Source of the DNA: CAZMVY01 sp964617875
GTDB lineage: Bacteria > Planctomycetota > Phycisphaerae > UBA1845 > PWPN01
Assembly: GCA_964617875.1 (NCBI GenBank)
Contig: CAZUAI010000012.1
Location: forward strand, 1 to 64,000
Length of the DNA: 64,000 bases
Direction of reading: 5' to 3'
Both the position numbers and the translations under genes were made by a program. The stretch's first letter is position 1; each line of letters opens with the position of its first letter. This document shows positions 16,821 to 26,563 of this stretch, piece after piece. The notes under the pieces were generated by a model, which was not told the DNA's origin, did not search any database, and worked only from the letters and a program-made list of their open reading frames with translations.

Positions 16821-18254
16821 CTACGCCTCGACCACCGGCCCCTCGGCATAGGCCGCCGCCGGCGTCGGGGCATGCTCAATCACGCGCATCGAGCGCCAGC
16901 GGCCGGTGCGGTAGCGCAACCAGTAGGCCGCCGCCAGGGCAATCACATACACCGTCAGGACCACCCACGCCGTGTAGACCCCGCCGCCCAGCCGACCGCA
17001 CGCCACGTAGACCGGCCCGACCAGCCCGAACACCGCCAGAACGACCAGCATCCAGAGCACATACCGCGTATCGCCCGCGCCGCGCAGCGCCGCCGAGTAA
17101 ACAATGTTCAGCCCGTCAACCAGCGAATACAGCGCCACGAAGTAGAGCAGGTTCCGCCCCACGGCCGCGATTCGCTCGAAGCTCATCGACGCCTCGCGCG
17201 GTCCGAACGCCGCCAGAAACCAGTCCGGCCGCGAGGCGAGGACCAGCGCAAAGACGCCCATGTACAGCACCGCAAGACGCACCGAGGTCGTCGTCGCCCG
17301 CGCGGCGTCGTCCGGCCGGTTGGCCCCGAGGTACCGGCCGACGAGCACGGACGTCGCCATCGCCAGGCCCAGCATCGGCACGAAGATCAGGGAATTGATC
17401 GAGAACGCGACCGTGCTGGCGGCCATCTCCGCATCGCCGATCCGCCCGACCAGCAGCACGAACACGGTGAACGCCGACGCATCCACCGTGACCTGCAGCG
17501 CGCTGGGGACCCCGAACCGCAGCAGCCGGCCGAACAGCATGCGATCGAATCGCCAGGCCGACGCCGTCGCATACGCCCGCCGGTGCGCCGGCAGCAGGAA
17601 CAACACGAAGTACACGGCAGTCTGCGCCCACATCGCGACCACCGTCGCCGCCGCCGCACCCCAGATGCCGCGCTGGGGAAAGCCCGCCTTGCCGAAGATC
17701 CAGCAGTAGTCGAGCGCGACGTTCAACGCCGCCCCGCCGAAGTTGACGGCCGCGACCGTCCACGTCCGCCCGCGCCCGCTGAAAAACGACGAGAGCGCCG
17801 CGTTGAACACCGCCCCGCCGCCACAGAGCGCCATCACGCGGAAGTAGACGACCTCTTCGTGCTGAACCCCCGGAGCGTGCCCGACGAACTGGAACAGCGG
17901 CCCGGCCGCTCGCGACAACGCCGCCATACCCGCCGTCCCGATCAGGCTGAAATAGACGCCCTGCCACACGGCGGCGCCGATCCGCTCGGCGCGGCCCGCC
18001 CCGTCGTACTGGGACACGAACGTGCTGACGTACGCCGCGGTGAAAACGAAGATGCTCGTGGCGGTGAACCACGTCACGCCGGCCCCGAGCGACGCCGCCA
18101 TCGCATCCGCCGAGTACCAGGACAGGAACACGCGATCGACGAAGTGCATGAGCGTCACGGAGGCGGTGCTCAGGACGAGCGGGACGGCGATCTGCAGCAC
18201 CTCGCGGTAACCGCCCGCCGCCGCAGACCTGTCTCGCGAATCCTCCGGATCCAT
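16821..18254 (-). CDS. MATE family multidrug/Na+ antiporter
   Basis: A 477-residue inner-membrane transporter with about twelve hydrophobic helices. Family marks are the N-terminal IAVPLVLSTASVTLMHFVDRVFLSWYS helix, the duplicated half beginning LRFGVPSALQVTVDASAFTVFVLLVGRIG, and ALRGAGDTRYVLW. Such proteins export cationic drugs or metabolites using a sodium or proton gradient. I chose ATG 18252-18254 over an upstream GTG at 18275. A TATAAT box on the same strand at 18301-18306 gives a plausible leader. Substrate is unknown. Confidence 0.9.
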   Translation of the reverse strand: MDPEDSRDRSAAAGGYREVLQIAVPLVLSTASVTLMHFVDRVFLSWYSADAMAASLGAGVTWFTATSIFVFTAAYVSTFVSQYDGAGRAERIGAAVWQGVYFSLIGTAGMAALSRAAGPLFQFVGHAPGVQHEEVVYFRVMALCGGGAVFNAALSSFFSGRGRTWTVAAVNFGGAALNVALDYCWIFGKAGFPQRGIWGAAAATVVAMWAQTAVYFVLFLLPAHRRAYATASAWRFDRMLFGRLLRFGVPSALQVTVDASAFTVFVLLVGRIGDAEMAASTVAFSINSLIFVPMLGLAMATSVLVGRYLGANRPDDAARATTTSVRLAVLYMGVFALVLASRPDWFLAAFGPREASMSFERIAAVGRNLLYFVALYSLVDGLNIVYSAALRGAGDTRYVLWMLVVLAVFGLVGPVYVACGRLGGGVYTAWVVLTVYVIALAAAYWLRYRTGRWRSMRVIEHAPTPAAAYAEGPVVEA

Positions 18255-18300
18255 GCCGCCGCGCCCCCGCGCCACGCCGCCCGCGTCACAACCCGCGCGG

Positions 18301-18306
18301 ATTATA
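18301..18306 (-). promoter_or_regulatory. -10 box upstream of the MATE gene
   Basis: Perfect TATAAT on the minus strand, 46 nt before the chosen start. The -35 region is weak. Confidence 0.35.
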
Positions 18307-18480
18307 CCGCGTGTGCCTGCCGGGGGGCACCGCCCGCGATACGGCCTCGCCGTGACCCGTGTACGTTTGCGGGGCCGCGATTAGAATAGCGGGGTGGTGT
18401 GTTTACGAACGGCAACGGCTCGCGATCTGCGATCCGAGATCGGAGTGCCGGGATCTGACCGCTGAACGCCGATAGCTTTC

Positions 18481-20550
18481 ATGGCCGAACTTCACCCCGC
18501 ACCGTTTGCCGACCTCGTGGAGCGGATCCACGTCGAATACGCAGCGCGGCAGGCGATCTTCGATCTGCCGTCGCGGCAGTGGTACGTGCCGAAGGCCGGC
18601 GGGCCGGACCTCTCGGTGCGGCTGCACGGCAGACTCGCCGCAAACCCGATCGGGCCGGCCGCCGGACCGCACACGCAGATGGCGCAGAACCTCGTGCTCG
18701 CGTGGCTGGCCGGGGCACGGATCCTCGAACTGAAGACCATCCAGCTCAACGACCACCTGCGCATCCCGCGCCCGTGCATCGCGGCGCCCAACGTCGGCTA
18801 CAACGTCGAGTGGTCGCAGGAACTGCCGCTGGAGCAGTCGCTGACGCAGTACGTGGCGGGCGCGATGCTCATTCACATGATCCGCCGCGGGCGGTTCTTC
18901 GGCGACGTCGATCTCTCCGGCGACCTCGGGGCGACGATTCTCGACTTGAGCGTCGGCTACGACCTGGCCGGCATCCAGAGCGCCCGCGTCCGCAAGTTCA
19001 TCCGGCGGATGGAGAACGCCAAGCCCGTCATCGACCGCCTCCGCGGCCAGATCCCCGCACGGCACGCCCACCTCCGCGACCTGGACTACCCGCGGCGGCT
19101 GGTGACGTGCGCGACGCTCTCGACGTTCCACGGCTGCCCTCCCGACGAAATCGAGCGGATGTGCAGGTTCCTGCTCGTCGAACAGGACCTGGACGTCGTC
19201 ATCAAGATGAACCCGCCGATGCTCGGCCGCGAGCGGCTCGAATACCTGCTCCACGACGTCCTCGGCTACCACGAGATGAAGGTGAACCCGCGGGCGTACG
19301 AAACGGGCCTGCGGCTGGACGAGGGGCTGGCGATGTGCCGGCGACTGGCCACGCTCGCCGAGCGGCACGGACGGTCCGTCGGCGCGAAGTTCTCCAACAC
19401 GCTCGAGGTCCTGAACCCCGGGCGCGCCCTGCCGGGCGAGATCGTCTACCTCTCGGGGCCGCCGCTGTTTCCCATCGCCATGACGCTGGCCGACGAGTTC
19501 CGCCGCCGGATCGGGCCGGACTTCCCGATCTCGTTCAGCGCGGGCATCGACAGGCGCAACGTCGCGCATGCGGTCGCGTGCGGGTTCTGCCCGGTGACGG
19601 CTTGCACCGACCTGCTCAAGACGGGCGGCTACGCACGCCTGCCGGCGTACCTCGACGCCCTGACGGCGGAAATGGACGCCGCGGTCGCCGCGACGATCGA
19701 CGACTACATCTGCCGTGCGCGAGCCATGGCCGACCGGGCGCGAGAGCTTGCCGGGGCCGACGCCCCGGCGTCGCCGACGCAGCTCGCGCGGATCACGGCC
19801 ATGCTCAACACCACGGTCATCGCCGAAGAGGCCCGGAACGACCCGCGATACCGCGCCGAGCAGAACCGTGCCGGGCCCAGACGCGTCGATTCGCAGCTCG
19901 AGCTGTTCGACTGCCTGACCTGCGAAAAGTGCGTGCCCGTCTGCCCGAACGACGCCAACTTCGTCTTCGAGGTCGAGGCGCGGACGTTTGCCTACCGCGA
20001 CGTCCTCGTCGCACGCGACGGCTCGACGCGGCCGGACGACGAGGAGCGCACGTTCCGCGTCGAGGAAGCCGAGCAGATCGCCAACTACGCCGACTTCTGC
20101 AACGAATGCGGCAACTGCGACACGTTCTGCCCGGAGCGCGGAGGGCCGTTTGTCCGCAAGCCCCGGTTCTTCGGTTCGATCGACTCGTGGCAGCGGCACA
20201 CCGACGGCAACGGCTTCTTCGCGACGCGGGCCGGAACGACCGACGGCATCCTGGCCCGCCTGAACGGCCGGCGGTATCGGCTTGAACACGACCACGAACA
20301 GGGCGTCTTTCGTTTCGACGACGACGCCGTCGAGCTGACGCTCCGGGCGCCCGGGCACCACGTCGAGCAGGCCGCATGGCTCCGGGAACCGCCGCTCGAC
20401 GGCTGCCGTGTCGATATGGGCGCATTCCACACTCTGCGGGTCCTGCTCGCGGGCATCCTTGCCGGCGGGCGGGTCCATCCGGTAAACATTCGGTATCTGG
20501 GCGATGCGGAACCGCCCGCACCGCCCGCGGGCCACAAACGGAATCCGTGA
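18481..20550 (+). CDS. YgfK-like Fe-S oxidoreductase lacking the FAD/NAD half
   Basis: A 689-residue cytosolic protein. Residues 1-450 resemble the dihydropyrimidine/dihydroorotate-dehydrogenase-like barrel of YgfK-type putative selenate reductase subunits (NPIGPAAGPHTQMAQNLV, ELKTIQLNDHLRIPRPCI, TFHGCPPDEIERM, SFSAGIDRRNVAHAVACGFCPVTACTDLLKTGGY). Two ferredoxin-type cluster motifs follow: CLTCEKCVPVCP near residue 477 and CNECGNCDTFCP near residue 539. The C-terminal 130 residues are unassigned. YgfK proteins are about 1000 residues because they also carry a GltD-like FAD/NAD(P) module; I do not see that here, so a separate partner would have to supply electrons. The glgB gene starts 27 bp downstream, perhaps on the same transcript. 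Confidence 0.75.
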   Translation: MAELHPAPFADLVERIHVEYAARQAIFDLPSRQWYVPKAGGPDLSVRLHGRLAANPIGPAAGPHTQMAQNLVLAWLAGARILELKTIQLNDHLRIPRPCIAAPNVGYNVEWSQELPLEQSLTQYVAGAMLIHMIRRGRFFGDVDLSGDLGATILDLSVGYDLAGIQSARVRKFIRRMENAKPVIDRLRGQIPARHAHLRDLDYPRRLVTCATLSTFHGCPPDEIERMCRFLLVEQDLDVVIKMNPPMLGRERLEYLLHDVLGYHEMKVNPRAYETGLRLDEGLAMCRRLATLAERHGRSVGAKFSNTLEVLNPGRALPGEIVYLSGPPLFPIAMTLADEFRRRIGPDFPISFSAGIDRRNVAHAVACGFCPVTACTDLLKTGGYARLPAYLDALTAEMDAAVAATIDDYICRARAMADRARELAGADAPASPTQLARITAMLNTTVIAEEARNDPRYRAEQNRAGPRRVDSQLELFDCLTCEKCVPVCPNDANFVFEVEARTFAYRDVLVARDGSTRPDDEERTFRVEEAEQIANYADFCNECGNCDTFCPERGGPFVRKPRFFGSIDSWQRHTDGNGFFATRAGTTDGILARLNGRRYRLEHDHEQGVFRFDDDAVELTLRAPGHHVEQAAWLREPPLDGCRVDMGAFHTLRVLLAGILAGGRVHPVNIRYLGDAEPPAPPAGHKRNP

Positions 20551-20577
20551 CCGCCGAGGAGCACAAGGAACGTGCTG

Positions 20578-22629
20578 ATGAGCAAACCGCACCGCAAGCC
20601 CCCGGCCGACGGCACAGGCCTGATCGCCGGCGACCCGTGGCTCAAACCCTATGCCGACGCCCTCCGTCAGCGCTACAGGAAGTACCGCGAGGCATTGGAG
20701 CGCATCGCGGAGGCGGCCGGTTCGCTGGACGCCTTCAGCCGCGGGCATGATTACTTCGGCCTGAACCGGGGCGATTGCGACGGACGCCCGGGCGTCTGGT
20801 ATCGCGAATGGGCGCCGGGCGCCGCTCTGCTCACCCTGACCGGCGACTTTAACCACTGGGATCGCCGAAGCCACCCGCTGACCCGCGACCAGTTCGGCGT
20901 GTGGAGCCTCTTCCTGCCGGATGAGCAGTACGCCGACAAACTCGTCCACGGCAGCCGCGTCAAGGTGCATGTCGAGAGCGCCCTCGGCCCCATGGACCGC
21001 ATTCCCGCCTACATCCGCCGTGCCGTCCAGGACGACCACACCAAGCACTTCGCCGGGCAGTACTGGAACCCGCCCGAGCCGTACCGCTGGCGGCACGCCG
21101 CCCCGCGCGACACCGGCGCCCTGCGGATCTATGAGGCCCACGTCGGCATGGCCACCGAGGCGGAGCGCATCGGAACCTACCGCGAATTCGCCGAGAGCGT
21201 CATTCCGCGGATCAAGGCCTGCGGCTACAACGCCGTCCAGTTGATGGCGATCCAGGAACACCCCTATTACGGCTCGTTCGGCTACCACGTGAGCAGCTTC
21301 TACGCCGCGTCATCGCGGTTCGGCACCCCGGAGGATCTCAAAGACCTCATCGACACCGCCCACGGACACGGGCTGCTCGTCTTCCTCGACCTCGTCCACA
21401 GCCACTCGGTCAAGAACCTCCACGAGGGGCTCAACCGGTTCGACGGCACCGACCACCAGTACTTCCACGCCGGCGATCGCGGCCAGCACATCGCCTGGGA
21501 CTCGATGCTTTTCGATTACGCCAAGATCGAGGTCCTGCGGTTCCTGCTCAGCAACGTGCGGTTCTGGCTCGAGGAATACCGCTTCGACGGGTTCCGGTTC
21601 GACGGCGTCACCAGCATGATGTACCTCGACCACGGACTGGGGCAGACCTTTACCTCGTACGACCAGTACTTCGGCGGCAACATCGACGAGGACGCGATCA
21701 CGTACCTCCGGCTGGCCAACCAGGTGGCCCACGCGGTCAACCCGGACGCCGTCACCATCGCGGAGGACGTCTCCGGCATGGTCGGCATGGCGCGGCCCGT
21801 GGACGAGGGCGGGATCGGCTTCGACGCCCGGCTCGCGATGGGCATTCCCGACTACTGGATCAAGATCCTCAAGGAGCGGCGCGACGAAGACTGGCACATG
21901 GGCGAGATCTACCACACGCTCACCAACCGCCGCGCCGGAGAAAAGCACATCGCCTACGCCGAAAGCCACGATCAGGCTCTCGTCGGCGACAAGACGATCG
22001 CCTTCCGCCTCATGGATGCCGACATGTACTGGCTCATGAGCAAGGTAAAGGCCGGAAACATCGTCATCGAACGCGGCATCGCCCTCCACAAGATGATTCG
22101 CCTCGTGACGTTCGCCCTCGGCGGAGAGGGCTACCTCAACTTCATGGGCAACGAGTTCGGCCACCCGGAGTGGATCGACTTCCCACGCGAAGGCAACGGC
22201 TACTCCTACAAGTACGCCCGGCGGCAATGGTCGCTCGTGAGCGACCCCCTGCTGCGATACCGCGACCTCGCGGCGTTCGACCGCGAGATGATCGCCCTCG
22301 AAGAGCGGCACGGCCTGCTGTCGGCCGCCCCGATCGAAGCCATCTGCATCCACGAAGACCAGAAGCTGCTGGCCTTCCGCCGGGGCCCGCTCGTGTTCGT
22401 CTTCAACTTCCACCCGAGCGCATCCTACCCGGACTACCGGATCGGCGTCCCCGAACCGGCGGATTACCGCATCATCCTGAACACCGACGACTTCTGGTTC
22501 GGCGGACACGGCATCGTGCAGACCGGACAGGTCTACCCCCGGCAGAATGTGGAAATCCACGAGCGGAAGCAGAGCATTCAGGTCTACGTCCCCGCCCGCA
22601 CGGCACAGGTCCTCGTGCCGACGTCATGA
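20578..22629 (+). CDS. glgB: 1,4-alpha-glucan branching enzyme, eukaryote-type (GH13_8)
   Basis: A 683-residue enzyme that forms alpha-1,6 branches in glycogen. An N-terminal CBM48-like domain (about 75-165) precedes the GH13 barrel. The nucleophile is D342 in FRFDGVTSMMY and the acid/base E396 in IAEDVSGM; AESHDQALVGDKT carries the transition-state aspartate. QLMAIQEHPYYGSFGYHVSSF and the TPEDLKDLIDTAHGHGL segment match plant, fungal and animal branching enzymes (GH13_8) rather than the common bacterial GH13_9 form. The ATG at 20578 follows AAGGA by 8 nt. The 3' end overlaps the convergent symporter gene by 6 bp. Confidence 0.94.
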   Translation: MSKPHRKPPADGTGLIAGDPWLKPYADALRQRYRKYREALERIAEAAGSLDAFSRGHDYFGLNRGDCDGRPGVWYREWAPGAALLTLTGDFNHWDRRSHPLTRDQFGVWSLFLPDEQYADKLVHGSRVKVHVESALGPMDRIPAYIRRAVQDDHTKHFAGQYWNPPEPYRWRHAAPRDTGALRIYEAHVGMATEAERIGTYREFAESVIPRIKACGYNAVQLMAIQEHPYYGSFGYHVSSFYAASSRFGTPEDLKDLIDTAHGHGLLVFLDLVHSHSVKNLHEGLNRFDGTDHQYFHAGDRGQHIAWDSMLFDYAKIEVLRFLLSNVRFWLEEYRFDGFRFDGVTSMMYLDHGLGQTFTSYDQYFGGNIDEDAITYLRLANQVAHAVNPDAVTIAEDVSGMVGMARPVDEGGIGFDARLAMGIPDYWIKILKERRDEDWHMGEIYHTLTNRRAGEKHIAYAESHDQALVGDKTIAFRLMDADMYWLMSKVKAGNIVIERGIALHKMIRLVTFALGGEGYLNFMGNEFGHPEWIDFPREGNGYSYKYARRQWSLVSDPLLRYRDLAAFDREMIALEERHGLLSAAPIEAICIHEDQKLLAFRRGPLVFVFNFHPSASYPDYRIGVPEPADYRIILNTDDFWFGGHGIVQTGQVYPRQNVEIHERKQSIQVYVPARTAQVLVPTS

Positions 22630-24450
22630 CCACAGGCCCGAGAACAGGACGGCCAGCGCGATCGTGCCCGCGGCGAAGAGCGCCCACCAGAGCACCACGT
22701 GGCCGTACCAGTGCTCACCCAGATCGCCGAGGATGTTGAGCCGCCGCCAGCAGATGGTCAGATCGTCCGTCACCTGCTCGGGCCTGGGACGGCGCGTGAC
22801 CAGGCTGACCACCACGCAGACGACGGAGCACACGCCCCAGTTGAGAATGCCCTGCATCGCGAACGGCCGGACCCACAGGAGCCAGTCGGGCGGCGTCGCG
22901 CACGCGAGGTACGCCTTCAGGCCGATCCCGAAGGCGAATCCGAACACCACGGTCACCGCCGCGCCCGCGGCGTTGATCCGCCGTGACAGGATGCCCAGCA
23001 GGAACACGGCCGAGAACGGCGGCGCGAAGAAGGCGTACAGCTCCTGGATGTAGACGAAGAGCGGCCGGTTGGTTCCCCGGATCCAGCCGGCCAGGATGAT
23101 CGACACGGCCAGGATCGCCACGGTCGCCCACTTGCCGATCCGCACCAGCCTCCGCTCCGATGCCCGCGGATCGATATGACGCTTGTAGATGTCCAGCGTG
23201 AGGACGGTGGCGGTGGAGTTGAGCACCGAGTTCACGGTGGACTGGATGGCCCCGATCAGCGCGGCGAAGAACAGGCCCCGCACGCCGATCGGCAGCAGCA
23301 CCTGGAGCAGGTGCATGTAGCCGCGGTCCGCCCCGCCCGCCTGCAGCCGGTCCAGCGGCATCCGCAGCAGGTCGGCCGAACCCGGGTGCGCGAAGAGTAT
23401 CAGTCCCGGCACGACCACGATCGCCGGCATGAGGATCTTCAGGTAGCCGGCGAACACGATGCCCATGCGGGCGTGATACATGCTCTTCGCGCCGAGCACG
23501 CGCTGGATCATGAACTGGTTGATGACGTTGTACCAGATGCCGACGGAGAAGGTGTCGAGGACGAGACTCGGCCACGGGCTCGTCACATGAGCGGCCGGCT
23601 GTATGATCGACAGCCGGTCGTAGTGGTCCGCGCCCGCGATGGCCCGGGCGTGTCTCTGCACGAAGTCCGCCCACGGACCGGATCGCCCCTGGTTGCGCTC
23701 GATCATCACCCGCCAGCCCTCGACGAGCGACTGCCCGTCCGGCGAAAGGGCATACAGCCCCAGGACCGTCACCAGGAAGCCGCCCACGACCATGAGGATC
23801 AACGCGAAGAAGTCCGTCCATGCCACCGAACTCAACCCGCCGTAGATCGTCCACGCCCCGGCAACGATGCCCAGCAGCAGGATCGCGAACCACAGGTTCC
23901 AGTCGGCAACGGCCGTGGCCGCGACGTCCGGGCCGCAGACCAGAGCGGCCGCGGGGCGGGTCAGCGTGCTCAGCTCGGCGTCGAAGAGCTTCTGAATCGC
24001 CAGCCCCCCGCCGTACAGCACCGCCGCCAGGAAGGCCACGATGTTGCTGATGATCGTGACAACCGCGAACGATTGCCGCAGGAACGGGTGGAACCGCTTC
24101 TCCAGATACTCCGGCGTGGTGAACACGCCGGACGCGAGGAGAAACGGGATGAAGAACCAGATCAGGATCGAAAACGGCAGGATGTTGCCCCATTCCGCCC
24201 AGGACACGCAAAGACCGTAGATGAACGCGGCCCCGACCATTCCGATGAAGTGTTCGCTGCTGATGTTCGAGGCGATGAACGATCCGCCGACGACGTACCA
24301 GGGGAGCGTGCGGCCGGCCAGGAAATAATCTCCCGCCTGCTCATGATGCCTTCGGCCGGCCCAGAGCCCGACGAGCGAGAAGCCGAGGAAGTAGAAGCCG
24401 ACCGCGAAGTAGTCCCAGAAGTGAAACGAAAAGGCGTGCGGTTCGTTCAT
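22624..24450 (-). CDS. sodium:solute symporter (SSS family)
   Basis: A 608-residue inner-membrane transporter with about 13-15 helices that should couple sodium entry to uptake of a sugar or related solute. Typical segments are YFLAGRTLPWYVVGGSFIASNISSEHFIGMVGAAF, FTTPEYLEKRF, GGLSSVAWTDFFALILMV and the STVNSVLNSTATVLTLDIYKR segment. A frame upstream is open but the ATG at 24448-24450 has GGAGG about 10 nt before it. It starts 29 bp after the stop of the secreted hydrolase-like gene, so the two are probably cotranscribed, linking degradation to uptake. The solute is unknown. Confidence 0.9.
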   Translation of the reverse strand: MNEPHAFSFHFWDYFAVGFYFLGFSLVGLWAGRRHHEQAGDYFLAGRTLPWYVVGGSFIASNISSEHFIGMVGAAFIYGLCVSWAEWGNILPFSILIWFFIPFLLASGVFTTPEYLEKRFHPFLRQSFAVVTIISNIVAFLAAVLYGGGLAIQKLFDAELSTLTRPAAALVCGPDVAATAVADWNLWFAILLLGIVAGAWTIYGGLSSVAWTDFFALILMVVGGFLVTVLGLYALSPDGQSLVEGWRVMIERNQGRSGPWADFVQRHARAIAGADHYDRLSIIQPAAHVTSPWPSLVLDTFSVGIWYNVINQFMIQRVLGAKSMYHARMGIVFAGYLKILMPAIVVVPGLILFAHPGSADLLRMPLDRLQAGGADRGYMHLLQVLLPIGVRGLFFAALIGAIQSTVNSVLNSTATVLTLDIYKRHIDPRASERRLVRIGKWATVAILAVSIILAGWIRGTNRPLFVYIQELYAFFAPPFSAVFLLGILSRRINAAGAAVTVVFGFAFGIGLKAYLACATPPDWLLWVRPFAMQGILNWGVCSVVCVVVSLVTRRPRPEQVTDDLTICWRRLNILGDLGEHWYGHVVLWWALFAAGTIALAVLFSGLWS

Positions 24451-24479
24451 GGGTGATGCCCCTCCGGGGACGGCGGCTC

Positions 24480-26327
24480 TCAGTGGGCCGCGCCGGTGGT
24501 CGGCGGCCCGGAATCGCCGCCGCGATCCTTTTTCACCGGTGTTGCGGCGCACAGTCTGCGGATGTCCTGAACGGCCCGGCCCATCAGGTCCAGACCGGCG
24601 CGGGTCTTGGGCCCGGCGGCTGTCCGGCTTCGGGCGATGTTTTCCTCGATCCGGCCCAGGGCCGCCCGGTTTTCCGGGCTGATCTTCCGGCCCGCGCAGT
24701 CCCGCAGGATCTCACGAAGAGCCCACAGGTCGTCCCCGAGGCCCGCCGGCGCCTCCCTGCCGAAGAAACGATGCCGTACGCGCGTCTTCATTTCCGCGAC
24801 CGTCCTGCACGGGCGCCAGGTGGCCTCGCGAAAGACGAAATGCGTCAGGACATAGGGCAGCCGGTCAACCGGGTAGGGAACGTCGTGATAGAACGATCCC
24901 GAGGAAAACCCGGGCGAGAACGTCATGATGAACCCGAACATGCCGGACGACGCCACCCGCATCGTGTTGCGCACCATCTGCTCCAGCGGACGCTGATCGG
25001 AGTATTCCCACCGCATGACCCGGGGCGAAAAGAAGGCGGCGGGGAGCGGCTCGCCGCCCGCGCCGGGAAACTCCCAGCTGTCGCGGGCCTCCATCCATTC
25101 GATCCGCGGGTCCGCGCTCATCTGCCGGACATCCTCGTAGTACGCGGGATCCTTGACATGGGGAGAGTATCCGATGGTGTAGGCGAGCCGGGCGTGCGGG
25201 TGGTCCTTCCAGATCGCGGCCATCATCTCCCGCATGAGCGAAAGCTGGTTCCGGCCGAACATGCGGCTGCCGGACGCGTCCACCGGCGTCGCGCAGCGTT
25301 CGCACCGGCACTCGCCGTACTCGTCGGCGGATTCGATGAAGAGGCCGTCGGCCTCCGGCAGCGCGTCGAACATTTCCTTGTAGTATTCGATCAACGCACG
25401 GCGGGCGCGCGGGCTTGACGGACAGAGCGACCAATCCGAAACGTCATGGCCGCTCTCGTCCCGGCTGCCCGTTCGCATGGTGCCCGGCTCGCGGTTGGTC
25501 AGCATGAAGGTGCCGCACCATGCGCCGAGCGCGCCTCCCAGGTAGAAACCCATGCCGAGATCGTGCGCCTGTTGGATGAGTCGCTGCTGGTCGGCAAGCG
25601 TGCCGATGGCGCTGTCCCGGGTGGAGTCCCACTCGCCGTTCGCCAGCTTGTAGGTCTGCGGGAACTTCCGGCTCGGAAAGTGGCCCGAAAGCCAGAAGTA
25701 GATGTGCGAGACGCCGTCGCGCGCAAAGCCGGCGAACACCGGCTTGTAGTCGTCCGCGGAGTACCTGCTTTCCTCGCCCCAGATGCTCAGCAGGTAGACC
25801 GGTCTTCCCCGCATGTGCGGGGTTCGCACCACGGTTTCGAGATCGAGGCTCAGGTTGCCCGCGGGCCCGTCGATCAGGAAGTCCCGCAGGTAGACGGCCC
25901 CGTTGTACACGCCGCGAGGCGAACGCCCGACCACGCACATCCACGTGACGCCGTTCCGGGTGACCGGCGCGCACGCGAACCCGTGCTCGTCGAGGAACCC
26001 GACGCGCATCACGGCGTCGTTCGCGCCCTCGATGTCCGGCAGCAGCTTCCTGAGCCGGTCCAGGGTTGTCAGGACGATGGCCGGCTCGCGCGGCGGCGGT
26101 CCGGCGGTCTCGCCGGCCTCGGCCACAGGCAGCGTCACGCCGTCCCAGCACTGCACGGTCTCGGTGATCGCCGAGGCGGCCATCCGCATGAGAAGCTCGG
26201 GTTGAGGGCCGCTGACAGTCACGACCTTGCACGCGGCGGTGCCGTTCCTGGTGAGCGGAAGGGATTCCGGCGGCGCCGAGGCCACGACAGCCGGACAGAA
26301 AAGCAGTGCTGCGACCCATGCCTTCAA
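24480..26327 (-). CDS. secreted glycoside-hydrolase-like protein (GH20/GH67/DUF4838-like)
   Basis: A 615-residue exported protein. I place the start at the TTG at 26325-26327: a perfect AGGAGG lies 7 nt upstream and the product then begins MKAWVAALLFCPAVVASA, a clean signal peptide. The N-terminal 130 residues look like the small alpha/beta domain that precedes GH20 and GH67 catalytic barrels. The barrel shows RGRPVYLLSIWG, DGVSHIYFWLSGHFP, the acidic-Cys segment ESADEYGECRCERC, and YTIGYSPH. This arrangement recalls DUF4838 and alpha-glucuronidase-like proteins; the actual bond cleaved is unknown. The symporter gene starts 29 bp downstream. Confidence 0.72.
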   Translation of the reverse strand: MKAWVAALLFCPAVVASAPPESLPLTRNGTAACKVVTVSGPQPELLMRMAASAITETVQCWDGVTLPVAEAGETAGPPPREPAIVLTTLDRLRKLLPDIEGANDAVMRVGFLDEHGFACAPVTRNGVTWMCVVGRSPRGVYNGAVYLRDFLIDGPAGNLSLDLETVVRTPHMRGRPVYLLSIWGEESRYSADDYKPVFAGFARDGVSHIYFWLSGHFPSRKFPQTYKLANGEWDSTRDSAIGTLADQQRLIQQAHDLGMGFYLGGALGAWCGTFMLTNREPGTMRTGSRDESGHDVSDWSLCPSSPRARRALIEYYKEMFDALPEADGLFIESADEYGECRCERCATPVDASGSRMFGRNQLSLMREMMAAIWKDHPHARLAYTIGYSPHVKDPAYYEDVRQMSADPRIEWMEARDSWEFPGAGGEPLPAAFFSPRVMRWEYSDQRPLEQMVRNTMRVASSGMFGFIMTFSPGFSSGSFYHDVPYPVDRLPYVLTHFVFREATWRPCRTVAEMKTRVRHRFFGREAPAGLGDDLWALREILRDCAGRKISPENRAALGRIEENIARSRTAAGPKTRAGLDLMGRAVQDIRRLCAATPVKKDRGGDSGPPTTGAAH

Positions 26328-26445
26328 GCGTCTTCCTCCTTGCCGCACATTGCCGACGCGGCGGACATCGCGCGAAACGCACGCGGGCTTGTCTGGCATC
26401 GCCCCCGGCGCCTCGCCCGGCCGCGCGGCCTTGCCGTGCCGCCGC

Positions 26446-26451
26446 ATTATA
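26446..26451 (-). promoter_or_regulatory. -10 box upstream of the secreted hydrolase gene
   Basis: Perfect TATAAT on the minus strand, giving a leader of about 110 nt before the TTG start. The -35 match is weak (TAGGCG at 16 bp). Confidence 0.35.
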
Positions 26452-26563
26452 CTGGCGATCCCCATCGCGCCTACCTCGTTTTGGGGTCTTTGCCGGCGGG
26501 TTCCGTGCTTCGTCGGGTTCGCCGCAGGCAATCCGCGCCGCAGGGAAGGCGCCGGCCGCGGAG

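Noticed and set aside
18403..21288. A 961-codon minus-strand frame across the YgfK-like and glgB genes
   Set aside because: It spans two well-supported plus-strand genes and shows no recognisable domain or start signal.
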